Notes: generated from the sequence alone by a model not told the origin. A stretch of 43,477 bases of DNA from Promethearchaeota archaeon Loki_b31 (GCA_005222975.1 NJBI01000029.1:1-43477), one strand, 5' to 3'; positions 1 to 8,527 are shown, counted from the stretch's first letter. Numbers and translations are program-made.

Positions 1-137
1 CTTTTTGATACACTCATGATAATATAATGGATCATTCTTGTATTTCAACTTTTCGTTCTTTTTGTCGCCGATTACGCCCTGTAACGAGCTAGAATAAAAA
101 AAATAAAGATTAGATTAAAAATATATGAAAAAAAAGG

Positions 138-2330
138 TTATTTACTTTTTATTTTTTTCATTAAAATTATTGCTACTAAGGAAATCACTCCAAATATCAA
201 AATTACATCGTATCCAGGAATAGGTGGTTCAGAAATAGGTGGTTCAGATGGAATGCTTTTTATTACAGTAACACTACTCGTTCCTATTTTGCCAGTATCA
301 TCTTCCGCAGAGAACGTGATTAATATATTTCCCTGAGAAGCGCTATCCCATGCGGTTTGGTTTACAGTTCCAATTAATCCTGAAAAGGTATAATTTGTTA
401 CTCCTCCATCTATAGTATACCATGTAGAATCTATTGGGGATTCATCAATAATAGTAATACTAAATGTAGGAGCATCAACTCCAAATTCTTGATCGGATAC
501 CGGTGAATGTATAGTAATATCTGGTGGTGTTAAATCGTCGGATTCGATATATACAGGATAAAACCATGCTCTATCCATAGGGTTAGGGACCCATCCATGG
601 ACATAAGTTTGCCAGGCATCATAATTTATACCTGTAATAAGTGTCATGCCAGGCATATATTCTTCAACCATTAACTTTTGTATCATCCAGTACATATTTT
701 CCCTTACTGCTGGGTCAGTTTCTGTTAGAGCATCATCCATTAATACTTGTACATCGGGTTCGTAGAAGTTGCCTCCGTTTATATCGGAAACATTACTCCA
801 AATAGGATTGATGTAATTTTCAGGGTCAAGATAATCAGGAGCCCAACCGAGCGCGTACATATCCATTTTTTCTCGGTCTTCTATTATCATATCTAGTAAT
901 TCACCCCAATTTACTCCGTTTACATCTAATTTGACACCAACGTATTTAAGATCAAAAGCTAATCTAAGTCCTATATTTTCCCTAAAATAATTTCCAATAT
1001 TCCACGTATAGTTGTAATGTGCGAGAGGACTACCACCGTTTGCAACGGCAATCCACTCGGCGTCTGTGCTTAATGCAGATAAACCTGCAGCAGTACATAA
1101 TGGTCCCCAAACAGAGTCAGTAAGGAGTTTATTTCTTGCCACAGATCTATCGAAGATAGCACAGTCTAAACTATAGTTTGCGTATGGAATACCTTGTGGA
1201 ATGTAAGTTGGCCATCTAAGAGCGACTTCATCGTAAACAACATCGATAATATACGAGTAATTAAGTGAATACGATACGGCATGCCTCATAGCTTTATCAA
1301 GGTGTAAATAATTGAATGTAATCCAAGCAACGGTTAGGGTATTTCCATATTCTTCACACGATATATCAGGATCGGCTTGGAATACAGGAATGAAGCTTGG
1401 GTCCACGCTATCTATAAGGTCAATAACACCGGATAATAAACCGTTACGCAAAGTAGTAGGATCTGGTACAATCGAATATATTAAAGTTTCAAGTTGAGTA
1501 GGACCTGTATTATCAGGAGTACCCCAATAGTCGGCAAACCCCTCGAAGCTTACCTCGTATAGAGGTATATATCCTATGTATTTGAATGGTCCAGTACCTA
1601 TCAATGTATCAGAGAGTTGATAATAATCAAGAGGTGGTGTTGATTCAGGTGATAATATACCAGAGCCACTAGAAGTCAAAAGAGATAGGAATGATGCTTT
1701 TGGCGCATTTAACGTAATTTTAAATTGGTAGGTGCTGAGAACTTCAGTTTTGTTAATAACTCGTTTTCCGTCGGGCTGTTTATATAAAATGCCTAATTGA
1801 GTTAGAGGTATTGTAACTGGAACTGGGACATTAAATGGTGCCGGCAGATCTGCATTGCCAGAATAATTCATGAAATAACATAGCCTATCGAAGCTCCATT
1901 TAACGGCTGCTGCGTTAAGATCAGATCCATCATGGAATTTAATTCCTTGTCTGAGTGTAATGGTATATTCTGTTCCATCAGGTGAGATTATAGGGAAGTC
2001 TGATGCTAACCACGGAATAATTGGAAGATCTAAATCCGAGATATTAAACTGATAGAGGTGTTCAACAACTTGTTTAATTACTTTATTTGAAGGAGTATCA
2101 TAGGCATAGTGAGGATCTAAGTCTGTAATACCATAATATGTGCCAAAAACAAGTGATTGTTCTATTGGTGGTGCTGATACTTCAAGAAAAGGATTTTCTT
2201 CATTAAAAAAATCCAATTCTTTATTAGGGTTCTCTTGATATTTACAAAATTCTCTACCTAATATACTGGATAATGCCAGAGTACATCCCAACAGTAATAA
2301 AACTATTATTGCTTTAACATTTTTGTGCAT
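138..2330 (-). CDS. ABC transporter family 5 solute-binding protein, surface anchored
   Basis: This is a 730-residue extracellular solute-binding protein of the oligopeptide/nickel (family 5) type, which would capture a substrate outside the cell for an ABC importer. A hydrophobic N-terminus ends in Leu-Leu-Gly-Cys (Cys16), an imperfect lipobox. The binding domain spans about residues 55-600 and carries typical family features: an early GTYYGITDLDPHYAYDT segment, RQGIKFHDGSDLNAAAVKWS, and GTGPFKYIGY. An Ig-like beta domain follows (about 610-700), then a Pro/Glu-rich linker and a C-terminal membrane helix ending in Lys residues. A C-terminal anchor is common for archaeal surface binding proteins. 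No permease or ATPase gene is adjacent in the window, so the substrate is unknown. A GGTGA ribosome-binding site precedes the ATG. Confidence 0.9.
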   Translation of the reverse strand: MHKNVKAIIVLLLLGCTLALSSILGREFCKYQENPNKELDFFNEENPFLEVSAPPIEQSLVFGTYYGITDLDPHYAYDTPSNKVIKQVVEHLYQFNISDLDLPIIPWLASDFPIISPDGTEYTITLRQGIKFHDGSDLNAAAVKWSFDRLCYFMNYSGNADLPAPFNVPVPVTIPLTQLGILYKQPDGKRVINKTEVLSTYQFKITLNAPKASFLSLLTSSGSGILSPESTPPLDYYQLSDTLIGTGPFKYIGYIPLYEVSFEGFADYWGTPDNTGPTQLETLIYSIVPDPTTLRNGLLSGVIDLIDSVDPSFIPVFQADPDISCEEYGNTLTVAWITFNYLHLDKAMRHAVSYSLNYSYIIDVVYDEVALRWPTYIPQGIPYANYSLDCAIFDRSVARNKLLTDSVWGPLCTAAGLSALSTDAEWIAVANGGSPLAHYNYTWNIGNYFRENIGLRLAFDLKYVGVKLDVNGVNWGELLDMIIEDREKMDMYALGWAPDYLDPENYINPIWSNVSDINGGNFYEPDVQVLMDDALTETDPAVRENMYWMIQKLMVEEYMPGMTLITGINYDAWQTYVHGWVPNPMDRAWFYPVYIESDDLTPPDITIHSPVSDQEFGVDAPTFSITIIDESPIDSTWYTIDGGVTNYTFSGLIGTVNQTAWDSASQGNILITFSAEDDTGKIGTSSVTVIKSIPSEPPISEPPIPGYDVILIFGVISLVAIILMKKIKSK

Positions 2331-2499
2331 TTATGTCACCATTAAATTTATGGATCAAAGAAGAATGATTATAATATTATATTTATATCTTTTGATACAT
2401 TCATTTATCCTCGAAAAAATACAAATAGCTTAGCCTTTAAATTAAAATGTGAAGTATAAATATTAAAAATTAAAAAAAAGAAAAAAGTAAGAGATTGGA

Positions 2500-2799
2500 T
2501 TAACTAATTAAACCAAAAAAAGCTGCTAAAAGTATTATAATTCCGCCGATTAAAACCGCAAAAACAATTAGAACCACGCCAATTGCCCCTAATATGAATG
2601 GAGTGTAATGTATCGGCTTTATACCCAGAAAAATTCCTACTAGTGCTAGAATTAGTCCGAAAACGCCGCTAAGTATTCCAAATCCATATGGCATTAACCC
2701 TAAACCTACAAGAATCATGATTGCCTCGACTAAACTAATGATACCTCCTACAACGGCCATAACCCTCATAGCTTTATCCGTTTCTTGATATTCGCTCAT
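2500..2799 (-). CDS. small membrane protein, four hydrophobic segments
   Basis: This 99-residue protein is almost entirely hydrophobic. Candidate membrane helices lie at about residues 11-33, 36-58, 65-80 and 80-97. A short charged N-terminus (MSEYQETDKAMR) precedes them. It resembles the small Gly/Ile/Leu-rich membrane proteins annotated as hypothetical in many archaea, and I do not recognise a specific family. The ATG lies behind a weak AGTGAT. It stands alone, 170 bp from tnpB and 169 bp from the binding-protein gene, so the context gives no function. Confidence 0.7.
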   Translation of the reverse strand: MSEYQETDKAMRVMAVVGGIISLVEAIMILVGLGLMPYGFGILSGVFGLILALVGIFLGIKPIHYTPFILGAIGVVLIVFAVLIGGIIILLAAFFGLIS

Positions 2800-2969
2800 T
2801 TAATAATCACTTTAAAAATATTTTAGTTTTTAACTAGAAAATAGATTATTTCCACTTAAAAATTTATAGTGCAATATAATATTGTATTTTGAATTCAATT
2901 GATAGTATTAATCAGTATTATTAGACTCTGTATCTGTTTAAATATAGGTAATCCTATTTAAGTATTAAC

Positions 2970-4178
2970 TTGAGATTATCTGAAACAATATACATAAAGC
3001 ATTCTGACCAACTTTCTAAATTGTGTCATTTAGCTAAGAATTTATATAATTTAGCTAATTGGTATGTAAGACAAGATTTTCTTAAATTGAATAACTTTCT
3101 CAATTACTACGATCTGGATTATATATTAAAAGATAAACAAGTATTTAGAAAATTACCTTCTCAGACTTCTCAACAGATTCTAAAGCTAGTTAATAGAAAT
3201 TGGAGATCCTATTTTAGAGCATTGGAAGAATTTAGAGCAAATCCTAAAAAATTTAAGAACAAGCCAAGAATTCCACGCTATAAAAAGAAGAACGGAGAAT
3301 CTATCGTTATTTTTACAAACCAGCAATGCAGAATTAAGGAGGGGTATCTATTCTTTCCAAAAAGAGCTAATCTCAAACTAACGAAAACAAGAATAAAGGA
3401 AAAACTAAAAGAAGTAAGGATTATTCCATTAGGGATAAAATATAAGATAGAAATGATATACGAAAAATTAGAGCAGGATTTAGGATTAAATAAAAATAAT
3501 ATATTATCAATTGATTTAGGCTTGAATAACCTTATAACTGCTGTAAATAATATTGGGTTAGATCCAATTATTATTAAAGGTAAGGTGATAAAATCTATAA
3601 ATCAATATTACAACAAACAATTAGCTCATTATAGAAGTATCGAAAACAAGAAGAGTAATTTCCAAGACACTAAAAGGATTCAAAAATTACATCTAAAGAG
3701 AAATAATAAAATAAACACCATATTTCACAGAATTTCTAGACTTTTAATTGATTATTGCATCGAAAATAATCTTGGAACTATTATAATTGGATATAATGAT
3801 GGCTGGAAGCAGAATATAAATATTGGTAAGAAAAATAACCAGAAATTCGTTCAGATTCCGTTCTTAAGGTTGATTAATCAAGTTAAATATAAATCAGAAT
3901 TGATTGGAATTACAGTAATAACAATTAATGAGAACCACACGTCTAAGTGTAGTTTTCTCGACAACGAAGAGATTAGACACCATAACAAATATGTAGGTAA
4001 AAGAATTAGTCGGGGATTATTCAGAACTTCCAATGGTACGCTCATCAATGCCGATGTAAATGCAGGTTATAATATAATGAAAAAGGTATTCCCAAATTCC
4101 GTAAAGGTTGATGGGATAGAGGCATTCGGACTGATGCCACAAGTAATTTATCAAAATATATTTGATACTATTATTTGA
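2970..4178 (+). CDS. tnpB: TnpB-family RNA-guided nuclease of IS200/IS605-type element
   Basis: This 402-residue protein belongs to the TnpB/OrfB family, RNA-guided endonucleases associated with IS200/IS605 and IS607 transposons. The N-terminal part (1-170) is Lys/Arg-rich with the usual PRIPRYKKKNGES segment. The RuvC-like core starts at SIDLGLNN (Asp182) and ends at NADVNAGYNI (Asp362). At the usual RuvC-II position the sequence is IIIGYNDGW, so Gly274 replaces the Glu. A nearby Glu321 in NENHTSKCSFLD could serve instead. Only Cys327 remains of the usual CxxC zinc finger. This pattern recurs in one recognisable TnpB subfamily, so the protein is not necessarily dead. The start is TTG, chosen because an in-frame TAA lies at 2949-2951. 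No tnpA gene is present, so the element is solitary and immobile on its own. Confidence 0.92.
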   Translation: MRLSETIYIKHSDQLSKLCHLAKNLYNLANWYVRQDFLKLNNFLNYYDLDYILKDKQVFRKLPSQTSQQILKLVNRNWRSYFRALEEFRANPKKFKNKPRIPRYKKKNGESIVIFTNQQCRIKEGYLFFPKRANLKLTKTRIKEKLKEVRIIPLGIKYKIEMIYEKLEQDLGLNKNNILSIDLGLNNLITAVNNIGLDPIIIKGKVIKSINQYYNKQLAHYRSIENKKSNFQDTKRIQKLHLKRNNKINTIFHRISRLLIDYCIENNLGTIIIGYNDGWKQNINIGKKNNQKFVQIPFLRLINQVKYKSELIGITVITINENHTSKCSFLDNEEIRHHNKYVGKRISRGLFRTSNGTLINADVNAGYNIMKKVFPNSVKVDGIEAFGLMPQVIYQNIFDTII

Positions 4179-4228
4179 AATAAAATGATATTCATTTTGA
4201 TGGTCTAGCCTATTGTTTCGAAAACAAT
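4149..4228 (+). ncRNA. candidate omega-RNA / right-end hairpin region of the tnpB element
   Basis: Three perfect hairpins follow one another at the 3' end of tnpB. They are TATCAAA/TTTGATA (4149-4155 with 4161-4167), AAAATGA/TCATTTT (4182-4188 with 4192-4198), and ATTGTTT/AAACAAT (4212-4218 with 4222-4228). In IS200/IS605 elements the guide (omega) RNA overlaps the end of tnpB and runs into the right end, and the ends carry subterminal hairpins. The first hairpin overlaps the stop region of the coding sequence, as expected. The RNA boundary and guide are not determined, and the last hairpin could also act as a terminator. Confidence 0.4.
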
Positions 4229-4270
4229 TGATAAATAAAAAAAAAATGAAGGTTTATTAACTTAATCCAA

Positions 4271-4280
4271 AATAAAAAAA
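4271..4280 (-). terminator. T-rich terminator after tRNA-Pro
   Basis: Read on the minus strand, a run of seven T followed by ATT lies about 37 bases beyond the tRNA 3' end. This matches the oligo-T signals that end archaeal transcripts. Confidence 0.4.
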
Positions 4281-4316
4281 GGTTCATTTAGAGATCGTAA
4301 TCGGCAAGCTCTAAAA

Positions 4317-4420
4317 TGGGAGAGGAGGGATTCGAACCCTCGGCCACTTGGCCCCCAGCCAAGTTTTAAGCCGTAGAAGACATATTCCTACGGTATCATA
4401 CCAAGCTAGACCACCCTCCC
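4317..4420 (-). tRNA. tRNA-Pro(GGG) with a 30-nt non-canonical intron
   Basis: The minus strand folds into a tRNA. The acceptor stem is GGGAGGG with CTCTCCC, and the discriminator is A. The D stem is GTC/GAT, the anticodon stem CTTGG/CCAAG around the loop CTGGGGG, and the T stem GAGGG/CCCTC around TTCGAAT. The anticodon GGG reads proline CCC codons. An extra 30 bases (4364-4393) sit between base 26 and the anticodon stem rather than after base 37. They carry a 6-bp hairpin (CCGTAG/CTACGG). Removing them leaves a standard 74-base tRNA. CCA is not encoded. Confidence 0.92.
4364..4393 (-). other. intron in tRNA-Pro, between positions 26 and 27
   Basis: These bases do not fit the tRNA cloverleaf. 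They comprise a 6-bp hairpin with an 11-base loop plus a CTTAAAA tail. The exact splice points could move by a base or two, because only the folding of the mature tRNA defines them. Archaeal introns at such sites are normally removed by the tRNA splicing endonuclease at a bulge-helix-bulge. Confidence 0.75.
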
Positions 4421-4438
4421 GTTTTTAAAAGGAGATTG

Positions 4439-4450
4439 TTACATAAAGAT
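4439..4450 (-). promoter_or_regulatory. TATA-like box for tRNA-Pro
   Basis: On the minus strand ATCTTTATGT lies about 20-30 bases before the first tRNA base, the spacing expected for an archaeal TATA element. Confidence 0.4.
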
Positions 4451-4608
4451 TTGGTTATTGGTTGGCGTTAACACAGTTTTGTATTATTAAAAATCTTAAA
4501 TTCTATTTATTTTTATTTATCCTATATTTTAAACCAATAATTTTTAAATTCTTTAGAGGTTTTTTAACCTTATAATTTTAATAAATTAAATTTAGCCTAG
4601 TTTAAAAA

Positions 4609-4905
4609 ATGCGTTCCAGAAAACCTTTTATTATTTTTTGGCCCCAATATTTCGACGCAAAAAGGAGTAGATCGGAGGGAAGACGCATTCCAAAGAAATT
4701 TGCTATTGATAAAATCAATACAAATGATATTGTAAAAGCAGCAAAACATCTAGGTTATAGCGCCCATTCCGAAAAAGGATATCAATATCCTAGAACGTGG
4801 TGGGACGATCCTGGTAGAGTATCAATTGATACGAAAGGTAAGGCAAAATCTAAAGTCTTAATAGAAGTTGCTAAAGAAATTAAAAAGTTACAACTAAAAA
4901 AATAA
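4609..4905 (+). CDS. srp19: signal recognition particle protein SRP19
   Basis: This 98-residue protein is SRP19, which binds 7S RNA and prepares it for SRP54 binding during targeting of proteins to the membrane. The family pattern is clear: an N-terminal FIIFWPQYFDAKRSRSEGR segment, then RRIPKKFAI, then the middle GYSAHSEKGYQYPRTWWDDPGRV, and a Lys-rich C-terminal helix. The length is normal for archaeal SRP19. It leads a plus-strand group with hypA 9 bp downstream and a NUDIX gene after that. The ATG follows a leader with weak ribosome-binding sequence. Confidence 0.95.
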   Translation: MRSRKPFIIFWPQYFDAKRSRSEGRRIPKKFAIDKINTNDIVKAAKHLGYSAHSEKGYQYPRTWWDDPGRVSIDTKGKAKSKVLIEVAKEIKKLQLKK

Positions 4906-4914
4906 TCAATTATT

Positions 4915-5286
4915 ATGCACGAATTTTCTTTTGCCTATGACATCTTCAAAATTGCCGAAGCTACCGCTTTAAAATATAACGCTAATAAAATTTCACAAGT
5001 ATATCTCGAGATTGGCGAGTTAACCTTAATAGTTCCTGAGCTACTCAAACGGTCGTTTGAAATGGCAACTAAAGGCTCGATTGCTGAGGGTGCCGAATTA
5101 AAAATAGAAATAGTACCGGGAAAAATTAAGTGTCGAGATTGCAGTAAAGTTTCAACCGTTACTTTAAGCGAAGAGTCGTATTTAACAGGGTTGCAATTAT
5201 TTCAATGCAGACATTGCCAAAGCAAGAATACTGAAATAATAGAAGGAAAGAAAGCTAACGTAAAAAACATTAAAATTCAAGAATAA
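4915..5286 (+). CDS. hypA: hydrogenase nickel-insertion protein HypA
   Basis: This 123-residue HypA helps insert nickel into [NiFe] hydrogenase. The nickel-binding N-terminus MHE is intact (His2). The zinc site is present as CRDC (Cys73, Cys76) and CRHC (Cys98, Cys101). The family's EIGELTLIVPELL segment lies at residues 32-44. It sits 9 bp after srp19 and was probably co-transcribed with it. No hydrogenase subunit or other hyp gene is in the window, so its presence only implies that the cell has a nickel enzyme elsewhere. Confidence 0.95.
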   Translation: MHEFSFAYDIFKIAEATALKYNANKISQVYLEIGELTLIVPELLKRSFEMATKGSIAEGAELKIEIVPGKIKCRDCSKVSTVTLSEESYLTGLQLFQCRHCQSKNTEIIEGKKANVKNIKIQE

Positions 5287-5291
5287 TTTGT

Positions 5292-6029
5292 TTGAAATTA
5301 TATATGAATTTAACAGTTATTTGGGAAGGTAATTTACCATTAGAAAGAATAAAATGGGGCAAGAAGCATCTTTCTGAATATAAATTACCACACAAACTGG
5401 ATTTAAAAAGGAAAGAAAATTGGAAACGTCACTTGCAAGAAAATACTGCCGATTATGATGGTAAATTATTGTTCTTAAAGAATTTCCTTCAAAGAAATAA
5501 TAAAATAATTCTAGATATTGGATTGATTCGATTTTCAACAGTCATTTTCATGGTGAAAAATAAAATAAGCGTGAATCAAGGTATTGGAATGCTTGGGACT
5601 CAATGCTTAATTTTTTCTCCTTGTAAAAAGTATATCTTAGTAGGTGAACGTCCTTTATCTCAATCATATTATCCCGGAATAACTACAGTTCCAGGAGGAA
5701 TGCTTGAATTAGATGACTTAGAAGATAAACCAAAAGAATCCTTTATGAGGGAAATATATGAAGAAACACTGATACCTTTTCAATCTGATGCTTCTTTATA
5801 TGCCGTTTTAGCAGGATGGAATAATATTTCTGTTACCTTTCTTACTTCGATAACAATTACCGAAGACTATAATTTTGACCCAACGGAAGTCATAAGTGGG
5901 GACAAGAAAGAATGGAAGAACAACTTAAGGTGGCTTTCATTAGAAGATCTAAAAAATCTTCCCTCTAATAAATTACTTGATGGTCTTACTTATTTTCAAT
6001 TAAAAATATCTAATTTTATAGAAAATTAA
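5292..6029 (+). CDS. NUDIX hydrolase family protein
   Basis: The C-terminal half of this 245-residue protein is a NUDIX domain (about residues 100-240). It contains VPGGMLEL (133-140) and the metal-binding core REIYEE (153-158). The spacing between the Gly and the REIYEE part is a few residues longer than the classic box. NUDIX enzymes hydrolyse nucleoside diphosphates linked to another group, and the substrate here is unknown. The first 95 residues form a separate conserved-looking N-terminal region. The ORF can start at TTG 5292 or ATG 5304, and I favour 5304. It follows hypA by a few bases and probably shares its transcript. Confidence 0.8.
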   Translation: MKLYMNLTVIWEGNLPLERIKWGKKHLSEYKLPHKLDLKRKENWKRHLQENTADYDGKLLFLKNFLQRNNKIILDIGLIRFSTVIFMVKNKISVNQGIGMLGTQCLIFSPCKKYILVGERPLSQSYYPGITTVPGGMLELDDLEDKPKESFMREIYEETLIPFQSDASLYAVLAGWNNISVTFLTSITITEDYNFDPTEVISGDKKEWKNNLRWLSLEDLKNLPSNKLLDGLTYFQLKISNFIEN

Positions 6030-6084
6030 GAATGTTTAGATTAGATTAACTTAACTTAATAAACATTTAAAAAATAGAATGTAC

Positions 6085-6462
6085 CTAAATTAGTATGGCG
6101 TTAAGCACTCCGTGCTGTCCAGGTCTGCTAACTATTTTAGCCTTACCCAACTCTGTTTCGACAATAGCGCCTTTGGTGAGAATATGGCGTCTATTAAAAT
6201 CTTTAGAGGCTGGATTACTGTCAAATTTTAATATCTTAACTTTTGAGGTTTTATTTGTATTAAGGTCTGTGACATTTATAAACGTAGATGAGAACATTTT
6301 GAGCTTGGAATTTCCCCCCATAGTGCGCTGATGTTTTTTTTTTTCTTGAGCTATTTTAGTTTCAATAGGAGGCCGTTCTAGTTCTCTTTTCCTTTTTTTA
6401 TGAAAATGCTTATATTTTTTTCCTGTGTATTTTCTTTTACTTCTTGCTTGACTTCTTGCCAT
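6085..6462 (-). CDS. rps8e: 30S ribosomal protein S8e
   Basis: This 125-residue protein is archaeal S8e, a small-subunit ribosomal protein absent from bacteria. It has the basic start MARSQARSKRKYTGKKY, the central TMGGNSKLKMFSS, and the C-terminal ILTKGAIVETELGKAKIVSRPGQHGVLNA. The length is typical for archaea. It is transcribed alone on the minus strand, facing the proteasome gene. The ATG is unambiguous. Confidence 0.96.
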   Translation of the reverse strand: MARSQARSKRKYTGKKYKHFHKKRKRELERPPIETKIAQEKKKHQRTMGGNSKLKMFSSTFINVTDLNTNKTSKVKILKFDSNPASKDFNRRHILTKGAIVETELGKAKIVSRPGQHGVLNAILI

Positions 6463-6615
6463 GATAAAAAGACACTCATCGACTCAAATATGTTATAATT
6501 GATAATATAATATATCTTTAAAATTTTTTGTTTAAGTGTTTATAAATTCTAAAAGAAAAATAAAAATAGGAGAAATTAATTTATTTATTATAATTATTAA
6601 ATTATTATAGAATAA

Positions 6616-7269
6616 TTGTTGAAGAGAATGATGGAAAACAAAAACAATATGCTCAACTTGGACGAGGATTCTTTAAACCGAATTATTAAATCAAGTACTA
6701 CTACCGTAGGGATAATTGTTAAAGATGCCGTTGTAGTTGGAACAGAATCTCAAGCCACCGCGGGATACACAGTAGCTACTAAAACTGCCCAGAAGCTCTT
6801 TCAGATTAACAATTACACTTGCGCTACAATCTCGGGTGGAGTGGCAGATTGCCAATATGTTGTTAACCAACTCAAAGCACTTTCCAGGTTGAAGCAAGTA
6901 GAAGAAGAAAAAGTGCCAGACCCGCAATATATCGGAAGTTTAACGAGAAACATATTATTTAGCGGAAGGTCTTACTTTGTCTGCATGATGATAATAGGTG
7001 GATATTCCCAAAAGTCTAAAAAAGGTATTCTTTATGGTGTTGATTTACTAGGAACTTTATACGAAGAAGATAAATACATTTCGTTTGGTTCCGGGGCTCC
7101 ATTCTCTTTAGGCGTTCTAGAGGCAGACTGGAAGCGAAATATGACTAAAACTGCTGGAATTGATCTAGTAAAAACCGCGATTACAAGTTCCCGAGAACGA
7201 GATGCTGCATCGGGATTCAAGATTCAAATCTGTACCATTGATAAAAGTGGTTTCAAACAAATTCAATAA
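6616..7269 (+). CDS. psmB: 20S proteasome beta subunit
   Basis: This is a 217-residue proteasome beta subunit, the proteolytic component of the archaeal 20S core. The mature chain should begin at Thr28 in SS|TTTVGII, giving Thr1, Glu17 and Lys33 of the active site (Glu17 is also the residue in Thermoplasma). GSGAPFSLGVLE and the late SSRERDAASG segment are family hallmarks. The residue before Thr1 is Ser, where most self-cleaving beta subunits have Gly. The start may be TTG 6616 or ATG 6628/6631, so the propeptide is 22-27 residues. No alpha subunit is nearby. Confidence 0.95.
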   Translation: MLKRMMENKNNMLNLDEDSLNRIIKSSTTTVGIIVKDAVVVGTESQATAGYTVATKTAQKLFQINNYTCATISGGVADCQYVVNQLKALSRLKQVEEEKVPDPQYIGSLTRNILFSGRSYFVCMMIIGGYSQKSKKGILYGVDLLGTLYEEDKYISFGSGAPFSLGVLEADWKRNMTKTAGIDLVKTAITSSRERDAASGFKIQICTIDKSGFKQIQ

Positions 7270-7455
7270 ATTGTGTGTTTGTAGATTAACAGTTTATTTA
7301 AGTACCAATTATCAGAATTATTATTCTTTATTTTTTTAAATAAATTTAAATGAAATTTATTGTATAAATTTTGTAAGTTTTAAAATTAAAAACATACTAG
7401 AGAATTTTTCTGGAAAATTCAAAGAGTTGAATTAAGAATCGAGATTATTGGATAT

Positions 7456-7713
7456 TTGGGAGATTTATTGGCTCAAAAAATCAATATAAGTCCACCTGCT
7501 GCCCGTGGATTAATAAAGCTATCGATAAAGGACGAGTTAGGTCCTTTTAAACCATATAATCAAATTGATTTTGAAGATTTGAAAAAAACTTTTGAAAATT
7601 CTCTAAAAAGAAGATTAATAAAATTAGAAGTTCAAGAATGTGAATCTATTCTTGATTATATAATAGATGAACTAACTTTAAACCAGTCGTTAATAACAAT
7701 TGGAGGAGTATAA
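7456..7713 (+). CDS. small conserved-looking archaeal protein of unknown function
   Basis: This 85-residue protein has an N-terminal INISPPAARGLIKLSIKDE segment, a middle rich in aromatic and acidic residues, and a helical C-terminus ending in NQSLITIGGV. It looks like a small alpha-helical protein. I have an impression of similar short proteins in Asgard genomes but cannot name a family. It starts at TTG (7456; an alternative TTG is at 7468). It ends 3 bp before the next gene, so the two are almost certainly one operon and may act together at the membrane. Confidence 0.65.
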   Translation: MGDLLAQKINISPPAARGLIKLSIKDELGPFKPYNQIDFEDLKKTFENSLKRRLIKLEVQECESILDYIIDELTLNQSLITIGGV

Positions 7714-7716
7714 AGG

Positions 7717-8502
7717 ATGGCCCTTATTATTTTATTCTGGATTTTCGCTATATTGTTGATATTATTTATTGTTTCACTCTTAGTTGTAGGTATTTTTTTC
7801 TTAATTAAAGGTAATCAAAATAAAATGAAGAACCTTATAGTTATAGGAATAGGTTTTATTGCAATGGTTATCGGTTTTATTGGTAGCTTTGTCTTTAATT
7901 TGGGATTTGCTTTTCAAGAAGTTTTTGTTTTTATTGGATTCGTTTTATTAGTAGTTTTTACAAATATGACGTTTTACAAAGGTAGAAAGTCAAAAGCAAA
8001 AGTAGTATTAATTGTTACGGTAATTTTAGGAGCCATACAGCTTATACTTATGACACTCCACACTCAATTTTCAATTAATACCTATTATTTCAGAGTTACT
8101 TTAGATGTACCCTATACTTTTTTAGTCTTTAATTGGATGGCGTGGTCATCCTATTCCGCTTATCAAAAAATAAAGAATAAAAATATTCAACCATGGATAA
8201 AAGTTCGATACAAATTAGTTGCTTTCGTTTCATTTATTCTCAGCTTTAATAATATATCCGAGTATTTTCAGCCTGTAGGTACTACATGGGGCGATCCTGA
8301 TAATTTAATAAGCCTAGCTGTTTTTGGTACAACTGCTGTAATATCAGTAATTTTTGCAATTGGGTTTAGTTTGGCATGGATGATGCCAAATTGCCTTAAA
8401 AAGTTTTTTAATAGGAATTATCAACTTTTAGATGAAAAAGAGTATACTGAAGAAGAATTAATGAATTTAATTAGAGAACAATTAGCGAACAGGAATAATT
8501 AA
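7717..8502 (+). CDS. seven-helix membrane protein of unknown function
   Basis: This 261-residue integral membrane protein has about seven hydrophobic segments, near residues 3-33, 42-66, 67-88, 96-116, 130-148, 167-185 and 198-225. A charged C-terminal tail (EKEYTEEELMNLIREQLANR) probably lies in the cytoplasm. No catalytic or transport motif is visible. A strong GGAGG ribosome-binding site overlaps the end of the preceding small gene, and the 3-bp spacing suggests coupled translation. Confidence 0.75.
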   Translation: MALIILFWIFAILLILFIVSLLVVGIFFLIKGNQNKMKNLIVIGIGFIAMVIGFIGSFVFNLGFAFQEVFVFIGFVLLVVFTNMTFYKGRKSKAKVVLIVTVILGAIQLILMTLHTQFSINTYYFRVTLDVPYTFLVFNWMAWSSYSAYQKIKNKNIQPWIKVRYKLVAFVSFILSFNNISEYFQPVGTTWGDPDNLISLAVFGTTAVISVIFAIGFSLAWMMPNCLKKFFNRNYQLLDEKEYTEEELMNLIREQLANRNN

Positions 8503-8527
8503 TTCTCGTAATTTTTATTCTTACAGA

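Noticed and set aside
1..109. Minus-strand frame open to the left edge, reading protein-like residues
   Set aside because: It has no good start codon or ribosome-binding site and no recognisable family; too little lies inside the window.
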